From: an uncultured Chlorobiaceae bacterium
GTDB lineage: Bacteria; Bacteroidota; Chlorobiia; Chlorobiales; Chlorobiaceae
Assembly (NCBI GenBank): GCA_903838095.1
Contig: CAILXE010000297.1
Span: forward strand, 1-8,908
Length of the DNA stretch: 8,908 bases
Reading direction: 5' to 3'
The translations under genes and the position numbers were made by a program. Of this stretch, positions 1 through 7,603 are shown in pieces. Position 1 is the first letter of the stretch, and the number at the start of each line of letters is the position of its first letter. The notes under the pieces are model-generated. The model made no database searches, was not told where the DNA came from, and saw only the letters and a list, made by a program, of their open reading frames with translations.

Positions 1-212
1 CCGATGCCAGTAAACGAAGAGGCAGAAGTGCGATTGGCTTTGCGATAGGAACCTTTGAAAATAAAACGAACTCCCTCCTGCTGGCTGATGCTCTGCAGCT
101 CTTCGGCAGTTTCAAAGGCCATAGCGCGACTTTCAATCAGACAGGGGCCCGCAATAAAAAGCGGAGTGGTGTCATCAGGAACTGAGAGTGGACCAATTGA
201 GAACTTTTGCAC
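1..212 (-). CDS. kdsA: 3-deoxy-8-phosphooctulonate (Kdo-8-P) synthase, N-terminal part
   Basis: KdsA condenses phosphoenolpyruvate with arabinose-5-phosphate to give Kdo-8-phosphate, the precursor of the Kdo sugar in the lipopolysaccharide inner core; it is cytosolic. The 70 readable codons show the family start: [10 protein letters not shown] at about residues 19-28, then [20 protein letters not shown] at about 51-70, which matches the substrate-binding KANRSS segment of KdsA proteins. The Cys of AGPC (residue 24) is the position of the metal-ligand Cys in metal-dependent KdsA enzymes; the E. coli type has Asn there. I chose the GTG at 212-210 because an in-frame stop lies a short way upstream and a weak AGGA lies about 12 bases before it. 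The gene runs off the left edge of the window, so about three quarters is missing. It diverges from the clpB-like gene. Confidence 0.93.
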   Translation of the reverse strand, partial: MQKFSIGPLSVPDDTTPLFIAGPCLIESRAMAFETAEELQSISQQEGVRFIFKGSYRKANRTSASSFTGI

Positions 213-334
213 GTTATTGTACGTTCCTTTTTTGTAGTTTCAGTTATAGAGGACAGGATTATCTTTTCCTCTGTTCGACCCTGAATTTACAACAATATTT
301 CTTATTCACACTCCGCAATCAAACCTTAAAAACC
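213..334. other. Divergent intergenic region, kdsA / clpB-like gene
   Basis: This 122-base gap must hold the start signals for kdsA (leftward) and the clpB-like operon (rightward). I looked for a CIRCE element (TTAGCACTC-N9-GAGTGCTAA), expected if the chaperone gene were under HrcA control, and found none. There are AT-rich hexamers such as TTTACA at 286-291 and, on the minus strand, GATAAT and TATAAC, but none pairs with a partner box at good spacing. No clear Shine-Dalgarno site precedes the ATG at 335. No promoter is called. Confidence 0.4.
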
Positions 335-1654
335 ATGAGTTCCGCTGACACAAAACAACGGTTGGACGAGATAGAAAAACAGCTCGCAAATCTCATCGAG
401 GAACAGACCGTGATCAAGGCTAAATGGGATAGTGAAAAGGAGTTGATACAGTCGTCACGAGACCTCAAATCGCAGATTGAACAACTGCGGGTGCAGGCTG
501 AAGAGTTCGAGCGCCAGGGTGACTACGGCAAAGTTGCCGAGATTCGCTATGGAAAAACAGTGGCCATTGAGCGAGAGCTTGAAGAAAACCGGAAAAAAAT
601 AGAAGAAAAAAAAGTTTCAGGCGACCTGATCATGAAAGAGGAGATCGATGCGGAGGATATTGCTGATATCGTCTCTAAATGGACAGGCATACCGCTCAGC
701 AAGATGCTGCAATCAGAGCGGCAGAAGCTCCTGCTTATCGAAGAGGAATTACATAAACGAGTGATCGGGCAGGAAGAGGCGGTCACCGCCGTCAGCGAGG
801 CGGTCAAGCGCTCTCGGGCTGGCATGGGCGACGACAGGCGTCCCATCGGCTCCTTTATCTTTCTTGGACCTACCGGCGTTGGAAAAACTGAGCTGGCCCG
901 CACACTGGCCGATTACCTGTTTGATGACGAAGAGGCCATGATACGTATCGACATGAGCGAATACATGGAAGCCCATAACGTCAGCCGTCTTGTTGGGGCC
1001 CCTCCGGGTTATGTTGGCTATGAAGAGGGCGGCCAACTCACCGAAGCAGTAAGACGCAAACCATTTTCGGTGGTACTGCTTGATGAAATCGAAAAAGCGC
1101 ATCCCGATGTTTTCAATATTCTCTTGCAGATTCTTGACGATGGCCGCCTGACCGACAGCAAAGGACGGACGGTGAACTTCAAAAACACCATCATCATTAT
1201 GACGAGCAACATTGGCGCGCAGCTCATCCAGTCTGAAATGGAGAAAATCGATGGCACGAGCCGTGAGTCAGTACTTTCCGGACTTCAGGAAAAGCTCTTT
1301 CAGTTACTGAAACAGAAAGTGCGACCTGAGTTTCTCAACCGGATTGACGAGGTGATTCTTTTTACTCCATTAACAAGAGAAGACCTGAAAAAAATTGTTT
1401 TGATCCAGTTCGACCACATCAAGGCTGCTGCAATGCGGCAACGTATCAGCCTTATCATTTCTGATGCAGCAATAGCCTGGCTCTCCAATGCTGGCTTTGA
1501 TCCGGCTTTTGGCGCACGCCCACTCAAGCGGGTCATGCAGCGCAAGATCACCAACAAAGTCTCGGAACTGATTCTTTCAGGAAAAGCTCAGGAGGGTGAT
1601 GAAGTGAGTGTCGATATGGCCGGAGATGAACTGACCGTTATGAAGGTTTCATGA
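335..1654 (+). CDS. clpB: Short ClpB-type AAA+ protein: distal M domain plus NBD2 only
   Basis: Full ClpB is a roughly 860-residue hexameric disaggregase with an N domain, AAA+ module 1 (NBD1), a coiled-coil M domain and AAA+ module 2 (NBD2). This 439-residue protein matches only the second half. Residues 1-95 are a charged, heptad-like coiled coil equal to the distal M domain, including RYGK at 71-74. The NBD2 motifs are complete: Walker A GPTGVGKT 178-185, pore loop GYVGYEEGG 225-233, Walker B VVLLDE ending D250-E251, sensor-1 MTSN 289-292, arginine finger in FLNRIDE (R336) and sensor-2 GARPLKR (R395). No frameshift or internal stop is seen, so it looks intact and probably an active ATPase. 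The frame is open upstream to a GTG at 188, but those 49 codons overlap kdsA and do not resemble ClpB, so ATG 335 is preferred. Its stop overlaps the next start (ATGA). A similarly short 'ClpB 1' is, from memory, annotated in Chlorobaculum tepidum. Function is uncertain. Confidence 0.9.
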   Translation: MSSADTKQRLDEIEKQLANLIEEQTVIKAKWDSEKELIQSSRDLKSQIEQLRVQAEEFERQGDYGKVAEIRYGKTVAIERELEENRKKIEEKKVSGDLIMKEEIDAEDIADIVSKWTGIPLSKMLQSERQKLLLIEEELHKRVIGQEEAVTAVSEAVKRSRAGMGDDRRPIGSFIFLGPTGVGKTELARTLADYLFDDEEAMIRIDMSEYMEAHNVSRLVGAPPGYVGYEEGGQLTEAVRRKPFSVVLLDEIEKAHPDVFNILLQILDDGRLTDSKGRTVNFKNTIIIMTSNIGAQLIQSEMEKIDGTSRESVLSGLQEKLFQLLKQKVRPEFLNRIDEVILFTPLTREDLKKIVLIQFDHIKAAAMRQRISLIISDAAIAWLSNAGFDPAFGARPLKRVMQRKITNKVSELILSGKAQEGDEVSVDMAGDELTVMKVS

Positions 1655-2778
1655 AAAGGAGAACGCACATTGGCAGCACCCTGTTGCTGCTTTTATGCCT
1701 TCTTGCGGCACCAGGTTACGCCAAGGGAAAACCTGCCAGCCTGTCTGTAAAAATCGGTCAAATGCTGATGATCGGCTTCAGGGGGCTCTGCGTTGCCGAC
1801 GCTCCGGACATAGCATCGGATATCACAGAACGGCGGATAGGAGGTGTGGTGCTTTTTGACTATGACGTCACCTCGCAATCCCCTGCAAGAAACATCAGCA
1901 GCCCTGAGCAGCTCTCACGCCTGACGCTTGAGTTACAGAAACTGTCAACCATTCCGCTTTTCATTGCCATTGACCAGGAAGGCGGAAAAGTCAAGCGCCT
2001 GAAACCTGCCAGAGGATTTCCCGAAAGTGTATCGGCGGAACATCTTGGACAGCTCGACAATCCTGACAGCACCAGAGCGGCCGCTTTACTGACTGCCAAA
2101 ACGCTGAAAGCCATGCATATCGGGATGAATCTGGCGCCTGTTGCGGATCTCAATACGAATCCTGACAATCCGGTTATCGGCAAACTCCAGAGAAGCTTTT
2201 CTGCTGATCCGGCAGTGGTGACCAGAAATATAACACTGATCTGTAACGCCTATCGCGCTGAAGGCATTATTCCAACGCTGAAACATTTCCCCGGTCACGG
2301 CAGCTCCACAACTGACACCCACCGCGATTTTACCGATATAACGGCAAGCTGGTCGGACAAAGAGCTTGAACCTTATCGACTCCTCATCGCGTCGGGATAT
2401 CGTGATGCCATCATGACGGCACATGTCTTTAATGAAAAACTTGATCCACTCTACCCCGCGACTCTTTCACAAGCGACTCTCGGAGGGCTGCTGAGGGGCA
2501 AGCTTGGCTTCAGGGGAGTGATTCTGAGTGATGACATGCAGATGAAAGCCATCGCTGATCACTATGGTCTTGAAACGGCAATACAACTGGCTCTTGAAGC
2601 AGGTGTTGATATCCTTGTTTTTGGAAACAACGCAGCATACGACCCGGCTATTGCGTCAAAAGCAACGGAGATCATCAAGTCACTGGTTGCACAAAAGATC
2701 ATCACTCCAGAGCGCATCGACCGCTCGTATCGCCGGATCATGAAACTCAAAAACCGTTATCACCTCAACTGCAGATGA
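1651..2778 (+). CDS. nagZ: Secreted glycoside hydrolase family 3, beta-N-acetylhexosaminidase (NagZ type)
   Basis: NagZ enzymes remove terminal N-acetylglucosamine from peptidoglycan fragments during wall recycling. The 375-residue product starts with a Sec signal peptide: basic MKRR, a Leu-rich core at 10-19, and likely cleavage after GYA (residue 24). The Cys in the core does not fit a lipobox. The family 3 barrel follows, with IDQEGG at 107-112, KHFPGHG at 211-217, the NagZ Asp-X-His dyad at D222-T-H224, and the predicted nucleophile D294 in LSDDMQM. All catalytic residues are present. The signal peptide places it in the periplasm, unlike the cytosolic E. coli enzyme and like exported family members in other bacteria. 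The start overlaps the clpB-like stop by four bases (ATGA), with GAAGG four bases upstream, and its own stop overlaps sixA the same way, so translational coupling is likely. Activity on other beta-glycosides cannot be excluded. Confidence 0.92.
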   Translation: MKRRTHIGSTLLLLLCLLAAPGYAKGKPASLSVKIGQMLMIGFRGLCVADAPDIASDITERRIGGVVLFDYDVTSQSPARNISSPEQLSRLTLELQKLSTIPLFIAIDQEGGKVKRLKPARGFPESVSAEHLGQLDNPDSTRAAALLTAKTLKAMHIGMNLAPVADLNTNPDNPVIGKLQRSFSADPAVVTRNITLICNAYRAEGIIPTLKHFPGHGSSTTDTHRDFTDITASWSDKELEPYRLLIASGYRDAIMTAHVFNEKLDPLYPATLSQATLGGLLRGKLGFRGVILSDDMQMKAIADHYGLETAIQLALEAGVDILVFGNNAAYDPAIASKATEIIKSLVAQKIITPERIDRSYRRIMKLKNRYHLNCR

Positions 2779-3278
2779 AAACCATCTATCTTGTCCGTCA
2801 CGCAAAATCTGACTGGGGAAGTGCACATACCAGCGATTTCAACCGAACGCTCAACGAGAGGGGAATGAAAGCGGCGCCATTTATGGCCTCCCTGCTCAAA
2901 GCACAACAGGTACTTCCTGATCTTGTTATTTCAAGCCCTGCCATCCGGGCTATCACCACTGCGGAGATTTTTTGTGATATCCTCGGCTTCCCGAAGGAGC
3001 ACATCGAGAAGAGAATGGAAATCTATGAAGGAGGTGCCGGACGTCTTCTGACCATTGTTCAGCACATCACTGACATAAGCACGACAGCGATGATCTTTGG
3101 ACACAACCCGACAATGACCGCATTTTCAAATCTGCTTGCAGGAAGCGGTATCGACAACCTGACAACCTGCGGTGTCGTTCGAATAGATCTGGACATAAAG
3201 GCCTGGAGTGAAGCGGATTCCGAAACTGGCAAGCTTGCCTGGTACGATTTTCCAAAAAAGCACCATGAGGAAGGCTAA
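2775..3278 (+). CDS. sixA: SixA-type histidine phosphatase family protein
   Basis: This 167-residue protein belongs to the histidine phosphatase (phosphoglycerate mutase-like) superfamily, in which a His takes the phosphate during hydrolysis. The nucleophile motif is LVRHAKSDW (R8, H9). R58 in SSPAIRA and H110 in FGHNPT complete the phosphate pocket, and E85 (IYEG) is a candidate general acid. The small size and the RHAKSDW signature match the SixA branch, whose E. coli member removes phosphate from phosphohistidine proteins. The actual substrate here is unknown: a phosphoprotein, sugar phosphate or nucleotide are all possible. It has no signal peptide and is probably cytosolic. The start overlaps the nagZ stop (ATGA), with no visible Shine-Dalgarno site, so translation probably depends on nagZ. 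The stop codon overlaps the end of gpsA, which is on the other strand. Confidence 0.87.
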   Translation: MKTIYLVRHAKSDWGSAHTSDFNRTLNERGMKAAPFMASLLKAQQVLPDLVISSPAIRAITTAEIFCDILGFPKEHIEKRMEIYEGGAGRLLTIVQHITDISTTAMIFGHNPTMTAFSNLLAGSGIDNLTTCGVVRIDLDIKAWSEADSETGKLAWYDFPKKHHEEG

Positions 3279-4276
3279 TCGGTCTCCTGCTTCGGATCGC
3301 GTGTCATCAGCTCAAGAATCGCCTGCTGTACCGGCTTTGCCTCAAAAAGCATCTCATAGACTGCCTTGGTAATGGGCATGTCAACTCCTGCGGAGCGGCT
3401 CAACTCATAAACCGCCTTTGAGGTGTGCACTCCTTCGGCGACCATGTTCATCGAGCTGATCACCTCTTCAAGTGAACGACCATGACCTATCTCCTCTCCA
3501 ACATAACGATTTCTGCTGTGACGGCTTAAACAGGTCACAACCAGATCGCCAATACCCGAAAGGCCCGAAATGGTAACCGCCTCACCCCCGAGCTTGCTGC
3601 AAAGCCTTGATATTTCAGCAAGTCCACGGGTAATAATGGCGGCCTTGGCATTATCACCAAAGCCTATACCATCAGAAATTCCGGCGGCAATGGCAATGAT
3701 GTTTTTGACCGAACCAGCAATTTCAACCCCGATAATATCGGCATTGACATAGACACGGAACATGCTGGTATGAAAAATCTCCTGAACTTTTTTAGCGGTA
3801 GTCAGTGATGGTGAGGAAGCAACAACCGTGGTAGGCTGCTCTTTTGCAACCTCCTCGGCATGGCTCGGGCCATACAGCGCGGTGACCTGCGAGGGTTGCA
3901 GACCCGGAAGCACTTCAAGCAGCACCTCAGACATGCGTTTCCCTGTACCGATCTCGATTCCCTTCGCAACATTCACCAGAATTTTGCCGTCAAGCGGAAG
4001 ATCATGAAACCCCAGAAGTGTCTCCCGAAGAGCCTGGGATGGAACTGCTGTGACAATCATCCCTGCCCATGAAACAAGATCACGCAAATCGCCAACAACC
4101 CGCAATGTTTCAGGGAAATGAACGTCCTTCAGGTAGCGACGGTTTTCACGCTCGGCTTCAAGTTTTGCGGCAAACTCAGGACGGTGTGCCCAGAGGCGGA
4201 CCGTATAACCCTTTTTTGCAAGAAGTACTGCGAGGGTTGTCCCCCAGCTTCCGGCTCCCAGGACAGCAATATTCAT
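3275..4276 (-). CDS. gpsA: NAD(P)-dependent glycerol-3-phosphate dehydrogenase
   Basis: GpsA reduces dihydroxyacetone phosphate to sn-glycerol-3-phosphate, the backbone of phospholipids. The 333-residue product has the Rossmann motif [10 protein letters not shown] (7-16), VNVAKGIE with K106, the catalytic Lys at about 191 in [16 protein letters not shown], and [14 protein letters not shown] shortly after, all typical of the family and at normal length. The ATG at 4276-4274 gives the standard [12 protein letters not shown] start. A TTG at 4309 would add 11 residues but would overlap the end of plsY and add nothing conserved. No Shine-Dalgarno site is visible. It is the last gene of the lysC-purM-plsY-gpsA run, 16 bases after plsY, whose enzyme belongs to the next step of the pathway. 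Its stop (TAG) overlaps the sixA stop by four bases. Confidence 0.96.
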   Translation of the reverse strand: MNIAVLGAGSWGTTLAVLLAKKGYTVRLWAHRPEFAAKLEAERENRRYLKDVHFPETLRVVGDLRDLVSWAGMIVTAVPSQALRETLLGFHDLPLDGKILVNVAKGIEIGTGKRMSEVLLEVLPGLQPSQVTALYGPSHAEEVAKEQPTTVVASSPSLTTAKKVQEIFHTSMFRVYVNADIIGVEIAGSVKNIIAIAAGISDGIGFGDNAKAAIITRGLAEISRLCSKLGGEAVTISGLSGIGDLVVTCLSRHSRNRYVGEEIGHGRSLEEVISSMNMVAEGVHTSKAVYELSRSAGVDMPITKAVYEMLFEAKPVQQAILELMTRDPKQETD

Positions 4277-4292
4277 AAGGGCACTCAGTGCT

Positions 4293-5000
4293 TCATGACT
4301 TTTTGCCAAATGTCACCCGGTTCTCTGTACCAGAAATCAGTCTTCTGATATTGGCCCGGTGCGTATAAAGAATGGCGAGCGCCACAATAAGCCCGAAAAT
4401 AATGAGATGATAGTCGAGACTGTCGTGAATAAATACTTTTGAACCAAATAACTTGATATAGTAATCCAAACCGCTGCCGAGCTCAAAAATATATTTGCGT
4501 ATCACAATAATCAGCGGAAAGGCAATTGCCGCGAGCATGGAGGCAACAGAGACATGCCGTGAAAGATAGACGGTCAGCAAAAAAATTCCAACAACCATCA
4601 ACATGCTTACCGGAGCGATCCCAATCAGCATACCAGCCGCAGTACTCACTCCCTTGCCACCTTTGAAACCGGCAAAAAGAGTAAAGACATGTCCAATGAC
4701 AGCGCTCATTCCGGCAAGAAGCCGCAATGCTACTTCATTAATATCGGGAAATACGCCGAGAGGATGATGCTGAAAAAAGGCAACAACCCCGACTGTCGCT
4801 ATAACACCTTTGATAATGTCAATAAGCGTAACGATAAGACCGGGTTTCCATCCCAGTACCCTGAAGGCATTGGTGCCTCCGGCATTGCCACTGCCGAAGT
4901 TCCTGATATCAATTCCCTTCAGCATTTTTCCCGCCATGAGACTGGTAGGGATAGAGCCAATAACATAGCTCACCGCCAAAATGGCTAACAACGTCAGCAT
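4293..5000 (-). CDS. plsY: Acyl-phosphate:glycerol-3-phosphate acyltransferase
   Basis: PlsY is an integral membrane enzyme that moves the acyl chain from acyl-phosphate (made by PlsX) to glycerol-3-phosphate, giving lysophosphatidic acid. The 235-residue product shows the family motifs in order: GSIPTS (15-20), GSGNAGGTN (36-44), [15 protein letters not shown] (103-117) and [14 protein letters not shown] (213-226), with several long hydrophobic segments between them. It is longer than the roughly 205 residues of the E. coli protein. About 25 extra residues lie at about 168-197, between the last two hydrophobic stretches. The start is ATG at 5000, with only a weak purine run upstream. It sits 15 bases after purM and 16 bases before gpsA, which supplies its substrate. 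Confidence 0.96.
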   Translation of the reverse strand: MLTLLAILAVSYVIGSIPTSLMAGKMLKGIDIRNFGSGNAGGTNAFRVLGWKPGLIVTLIDIIKGVIATVGVVAFFQHHPLGVFPDINEVALRLLAGMSAVIGHVFTLFAGFKGGKGVSTAAGMLIGIAPVSMLMVVGIFLLTVYLSRHVSVASMLAAIAFPLIIVIRKYIFELGSGLDYYIKLFGSKVFIHDSLDYHLIIFGLIVALAILYTHRANIRRLISGTENRVTFGKKS

Positions 5001-5015
5001 AAACTTTTCTGATTA

Positions 5016-6005
5016 TCAGATTCTGGATACTTTTCCAATAATGTACGCATTTTCCCCCTGAGATTTCAAGCTTGCGAGAACCTTCTCGACTGCATTTTTT
5101 TCAATAATCATCACCAGCCCCACACCGAGATTGAAGGTTCGTCTCATATCCTCTTCAGGCACCTGACCCTCTTTGCGAATGATATCAAAAATGACAGGCT
5201 CAGGCCAGGAATTCCACTCAACATCAAGCATCAAACCATCCGGCACAATACGCATGGTGTTGCCCATGAGACCTCCGCCAGTAATATGCGACAGGCCCCT
5301 GACCTCCGGAGAACCAAAAAACGGCTCAATAACAGAGAGATAGGAACGATGGACTTTCATAAGCGCCTCCCCCGCTGTTCCCTCAAGACCCGAAAAAGTG
5401 TCGTGCATCCTGCCATCCAGCACTTTCCTTGCAAGAGAATAACCGTTGGTATGCAGTCCGGTTGAAGGCAATCCAATCAGCACATCACCCTCTCTGACAG
5501 CAGAGCCATTAATGATTTTTTCATGATCGACGACCCCTGTAATGGAGCCTGCAAGGTCAAAATCCCTCTCCTGATAGAGACCGGGCATTTCGGCAGTTTC
5601 ACCACCGATCAAGGCACAGCCGTTTTCACGACAGGCATTGACCATTCCCGTCACAACAGCGGCGGCAATCCCGGGCGTCAGTTTACCACAGGCATAGTAA
5701 TCAAGAAAAAAGAGTGGCCTGGCCCCACAGACAAGAATGTCATTCACACAATGGTTCACAAGGCAAGAGCCCACTGTATCGTACTGCCCCAGCTCAATGG
5801 CAATCTTGAGTTTGGTACCGACTCCATCAATACTGCTGACCAGCACCGGCTTACTATAGCGAGAAAAATCCGGCTGAAAAAATCCTCCGAAAGCCCCGAT
5901 ATCAGTGATTACACCGGGCGTAAAGGTCTGACGAACCTGGGGTTTGATCATGCGGACAAACTCTTCACCTGCACTGATATCAACTCCGGCCTTTTTATAA
6001 TCCAT
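5016..6005 (-). CDS. purM: Phosphoribosylformylglycinamidine cyclo-ligase (AIR synthetase)
   Basis: PurM closes the imidazole ring in purine synthesis, using ATP to turn formylglycinamidine ribonucleotide into aminoimidazole ribonucleotide. The 329-residue product begins with [10 protein letters not shown]. It carries [14 protein letters not shown] (56-69), [10 protein letters not shown] (86-95), [12 protein letters not shown] (133-144), [16 protein letters not shown] (178-193), HITGGG (240-245) and FNLGVG (291-296). These are the glycine-rich and ATP-binding signatures of the family, complete and in order. The length is close to that of the E. coli enzyme (about 345). The start ATG at 6005 has the best Shine-Dalgarno site in the window, AAGAGGT, eight bases upstream. 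It lies 18 bases after the lysC stop. Purine synthesis has no obvious link with its lipid and amino-acid neighbours. Confidence 0.97.
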   Translation of the reverse strand: MDYKKAGVDISAGEEFVRMIKPQVRQTFTPGVITDIGAFGGFFQPDFSRYSKPVLVSSIDGVGTKLKIAIELGQYDTVGSCLVNHCVNDILVCGARPLFFLDYYACGKLTPGIAAAVVTGMVNACRENGCALIGGETAEMPGLYQERDFDLAGSITGVVDHEKIINGSAVREGDVLIGLPSTGLHTNGYSLARKVLDGRMHDTFSGLEGTAGEALMKVHRSYLSVIEPFFGSPEVRGLSHITGGGLMGNTMRIVPDGLMLDVEWNSWPEPVIFDIIRKEGQVPEEDMRRTFNLGVGLVMIIEKNAVEKVLASLKSQGENAYIIGKVSRI

Positions 6006-6013
6006 TCTTCAGT

Positions 6014-6020
6014 ACCTCTT
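6014..6020 (-). promoter_or_regulatory. Shine-Dalgarno site of purM
   Basis: On the minus strand this reads AAGAGGT, eight bases before the purM ATG and inside the 18-base lysC-purM gap. It fixes the purM start. It is also the only strong ribosome-binding site among the complete genes here. Confidence 0.7.
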
Positions 6021-6023
6021 GTT

Positions 6024-7439
6024 TTATCGGCTTCCTGCCGGTGTTTCAAAAATTGCATGATCCTCGGGAGCGGAAAAAAACTCCTTGTGGAGATTATTGA
6101 CGGCTGCCGCAACTTCCGGCTCGTCGATCACAATGCCGACATTGATCTCCGATGCTCCCTGTGAGATCATTCTGAGATTGACATTTTTCAAGGCACTGAA
6201 AATTCGGCCCGCAACACCACGCGACATACGGAGATTATCTCCAACAACGCTTATGGTTGCAACATTGTGCTCAATCTCAACATCACCAATACTTTTCAGA
6301 TCCTGAATCAGCTCGTTACTGAAACTCTTGTCGTCAACCGTGAGCGACACCGAGACTTCACTGGTTGAAATCATCTCCACCGACACACCGTAACGAGAAA
6401 AGACATCGAACAACTCGTTCATGAATCCATGTCGCCCCATCATGCGGTTTGAACGGATATTGATGATGCACTGCCCCTTTTTAACCGCAATCGATTTAAC
6501 AAGACCTTCATAACTCATGCCTGCAAGCCGCTCAGGATCATTGGTAATAATGGTGCCCTTGGCATCGGGGTGCAGCGAGTTCAACACATAGACCGGAATA
6601 TTTTTCTGCACTGCCGGAGCAATGGTATCGGGATGAAGCACTTTGGCTCCGAGATAGGCCAGCTCCGCCGCCTCCGAAAAGGTCATCACTCTGATGCTCC
6701 TTGCTTCCGGGACAAGCCTTGGATCGCAGGTCATCACACCATCAACATCAGTCCATATCTGTATTGAATTGTCGTTCAGCCAAGCACCAAGCAAGGCTGC
6801 TGAAAAGTCGGAACCTCCACGACCAAGCGTTGTTGTCCTGCCATCTTTTGTCGCACCGATGTAACCCTGGGTCACAACAGTCGTGCCCTTTGCAAGCAAG
6901 GGACGAATAATCTGGTTGACGTTTGCCTCACACAACTCATCAATCGGACGGGCAAAACCGAAATTGTCGTCGGTCATCATCACTGTGCGGACATCAAGCC
7001 ATAGGACGTTATGGCCAAGCTCCTTCATTGCCGCAGCAAAAACAGTCGTTGAAAAGAGCTCACCGAATGAGCAGAACATATCCCGCGAACGCTCGGTCAA
7101 CTCGCCAACAATATCGACACCCTTGATCAGCATTTCAAGACGACCGGCAAGCTCCTCGACCGTCATGTTCAGCTCTGCCTTCAGCTCCGATCCCTTGATC
7201 AGTTCATCGACAAGCTGGAGATGAAAACTGCGCACCTCACCGGCAAGCGCCATCGCCTCATCAAGAGCACTGCGCCCGGCAGCATCGGCAATATGGACCA
7301 GCTTATTGGTAATGCCGCTGCATGCACTGAGCACCACCAGCGGGGTACCTCTCTCCTCTTCCCTCGCAACAATAGAAATAGCCTGCTGCATGGCCCGGGC
7401 CGTCCCTACGGAGGTCCCGCCGAATTTCATCACCGCCAT
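6024..7439 (-). CDS. lysC: Aspartate kinase, monofunctional, with C-terminal ACT domains
   Basis: Aspartate kinase phosphorylates aspartate, the first step to lysine, diaminopimelate, threonine and methionine. The 471-residue product has the N-terminal kinase motif KFGGTSVG (5-12), SFGELFS (124-130), [12 protein letters not shown] (203-214) and [12 protein letters not shown] (230-241). Tandem ACT regulatory domains follow at about 310-460, including [17 protein letters not shown] (353-369) and a second ACT-like stretch from about 393. It ends after the ACT domains, with no homoserine dehydrogenase part, so it is monofunctional. Feedback control by an amino acid is expected. The E. coli LysC lysine-site His320 and Ser321 align here with Gly335 and Arg336, so the inhibitor cannot be named from sequence. 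It is the first gene of the lysC-purM-plsY-gpsA run and diverges from the NlpC/P60 gene. I see no riboswitch in the roughly 160-base upstream region. Confidence 0.96.
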   Translation of the reverse strand: MAVMKFGGTSVGTARAMQQAISIVAREEERGTPLVVLSACSGITNKLVHIADAAGRSALDEAMALAGEVRSFHLQLVDELIKGSELKAELNMTVEELAGRLEMLIKGVDIVGELTERSRDMFCSFGELFSTTVFAAAMKELGHNVLWLDVRTVMMTDDNFGFARPIDELCEANVNQIIRPLLAKGTTVVTQGYIGATKDGRTTTLGRGGSDFSAALLGAWLNDNSIQIWTDVDGVMTCDPRLVPEARSIRVMTFSEAAELAYLGAKVLHPDTIAPAVQKNIPVYVLNSLHPDAKGTIITNDPERLAGMSYEGLVKSIAVKKGQCIINIRSNRMMGRHGFMNELFDVFSRYGVSVEMISTSEVSVSLTVDDKSFSNELIQDLKSIGDVEIEHNVATISVVGDNLRMSRGVAGRIFSALKNVNLRMISQGASEINVGIVIDEPEVAAAVNNLHKEFFSAPEDHAIFETPAGSR

Positions 7440-7465
7440 ATATCTTTTAAACCTGTGAGTTAACT

Positions 7466-7493
7466 ATTATCTTATCCAGAAAAATCCTGTAGA
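7466..7493 (-). promoter_or_regulatory. Candidate sigma-70-type promoter for lysC operon
   Basis: On the minus strand TCTACA (7493-7488, four of six matches to TTGACA) is followed after 16 bases by GATAAT (7471-7466, five of six matches to TATAAT). A transcript from it would begin around 7459, about 20 bases before the lysC ATG. The position is good, but the match is moderate and the region is AT-rich, so chance is possible. Confidence 0.35.
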
Positions 7494-7556
7494 CCTTCAT
7501 AAAAAACCGGTCTCTTTAGCCTGAGGACTGTGCAGATACGCAATCCCTTTATCTTA

Positions 7557-7577
7557 CAGTAAAAAAATAATTTACTG
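7557..7577. repeat. Perfect 7-bp inverted repeat in lysC / NlpC intergenic region
   Basis: CAGTAAA (7557-7563) and TTTACTG (7571-7577) are exact inverted copies separated by seven A/T bases, giving a 21-base dyad. It lies 26 bases before the NlpC/P60 ATG and about 120 bases upstream of lysC. Its size and place fit a repressor or activator site near a promoter. An AT-rich hairpin arising by chance is the alternative. Confidence 0.45.
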
Positions 7578-7603
7578 ATTCACTTCCAATACAGCCCAGC
7601 ACC

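Noticed and set aside
188..334. In-frame GTG extension of the clpB-like gene by 49 codons
   Set aside because: It overlaps the kdsA coding start, contains the divergent promoter space, and its residues (rich in Phe, Leu, Cys and Tyr) do not resemble ClpB. The ATG at 335 begins just where the coiled coil begins.
213..334. HrcA/CIRCE or heat-shock promoter expected for a ClpB gene
   Set aside because: No TTAGCACTC/GAGTGCTAA pair and no well-spaced promoter boxes were found.
3228..3239. 12-base perfect palindrome GGCAAGCTTGCC near the end of sixA
   Set aside because: It is inside the coding sequence and no T-run follows it directly on either strand, so it is not supported as a terminator; chance palindromes of this size occur.
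4277..4309. TTG start adding 11 residues to GpsA
   Set aside because: It overlaps the plsY stop and puts nonconserved residues before the standard GpsA N-terminus; the ATG at 4276 fits the family.
5523..6164. 213-codon open frame on the plus strand
   Set aside because: It is antisense to purM and lysC, both confidently identified, and its product shows no recognisable motif. It is a shadow of their codon use.
7491..7513. AGACC / GGTCT inverted repeat upstream of lysC
   Set aside because: Five pairs around a 13-base loop are expected by chance, and the left arm overlaps the candidate -35 box; not enough for a leader structure.
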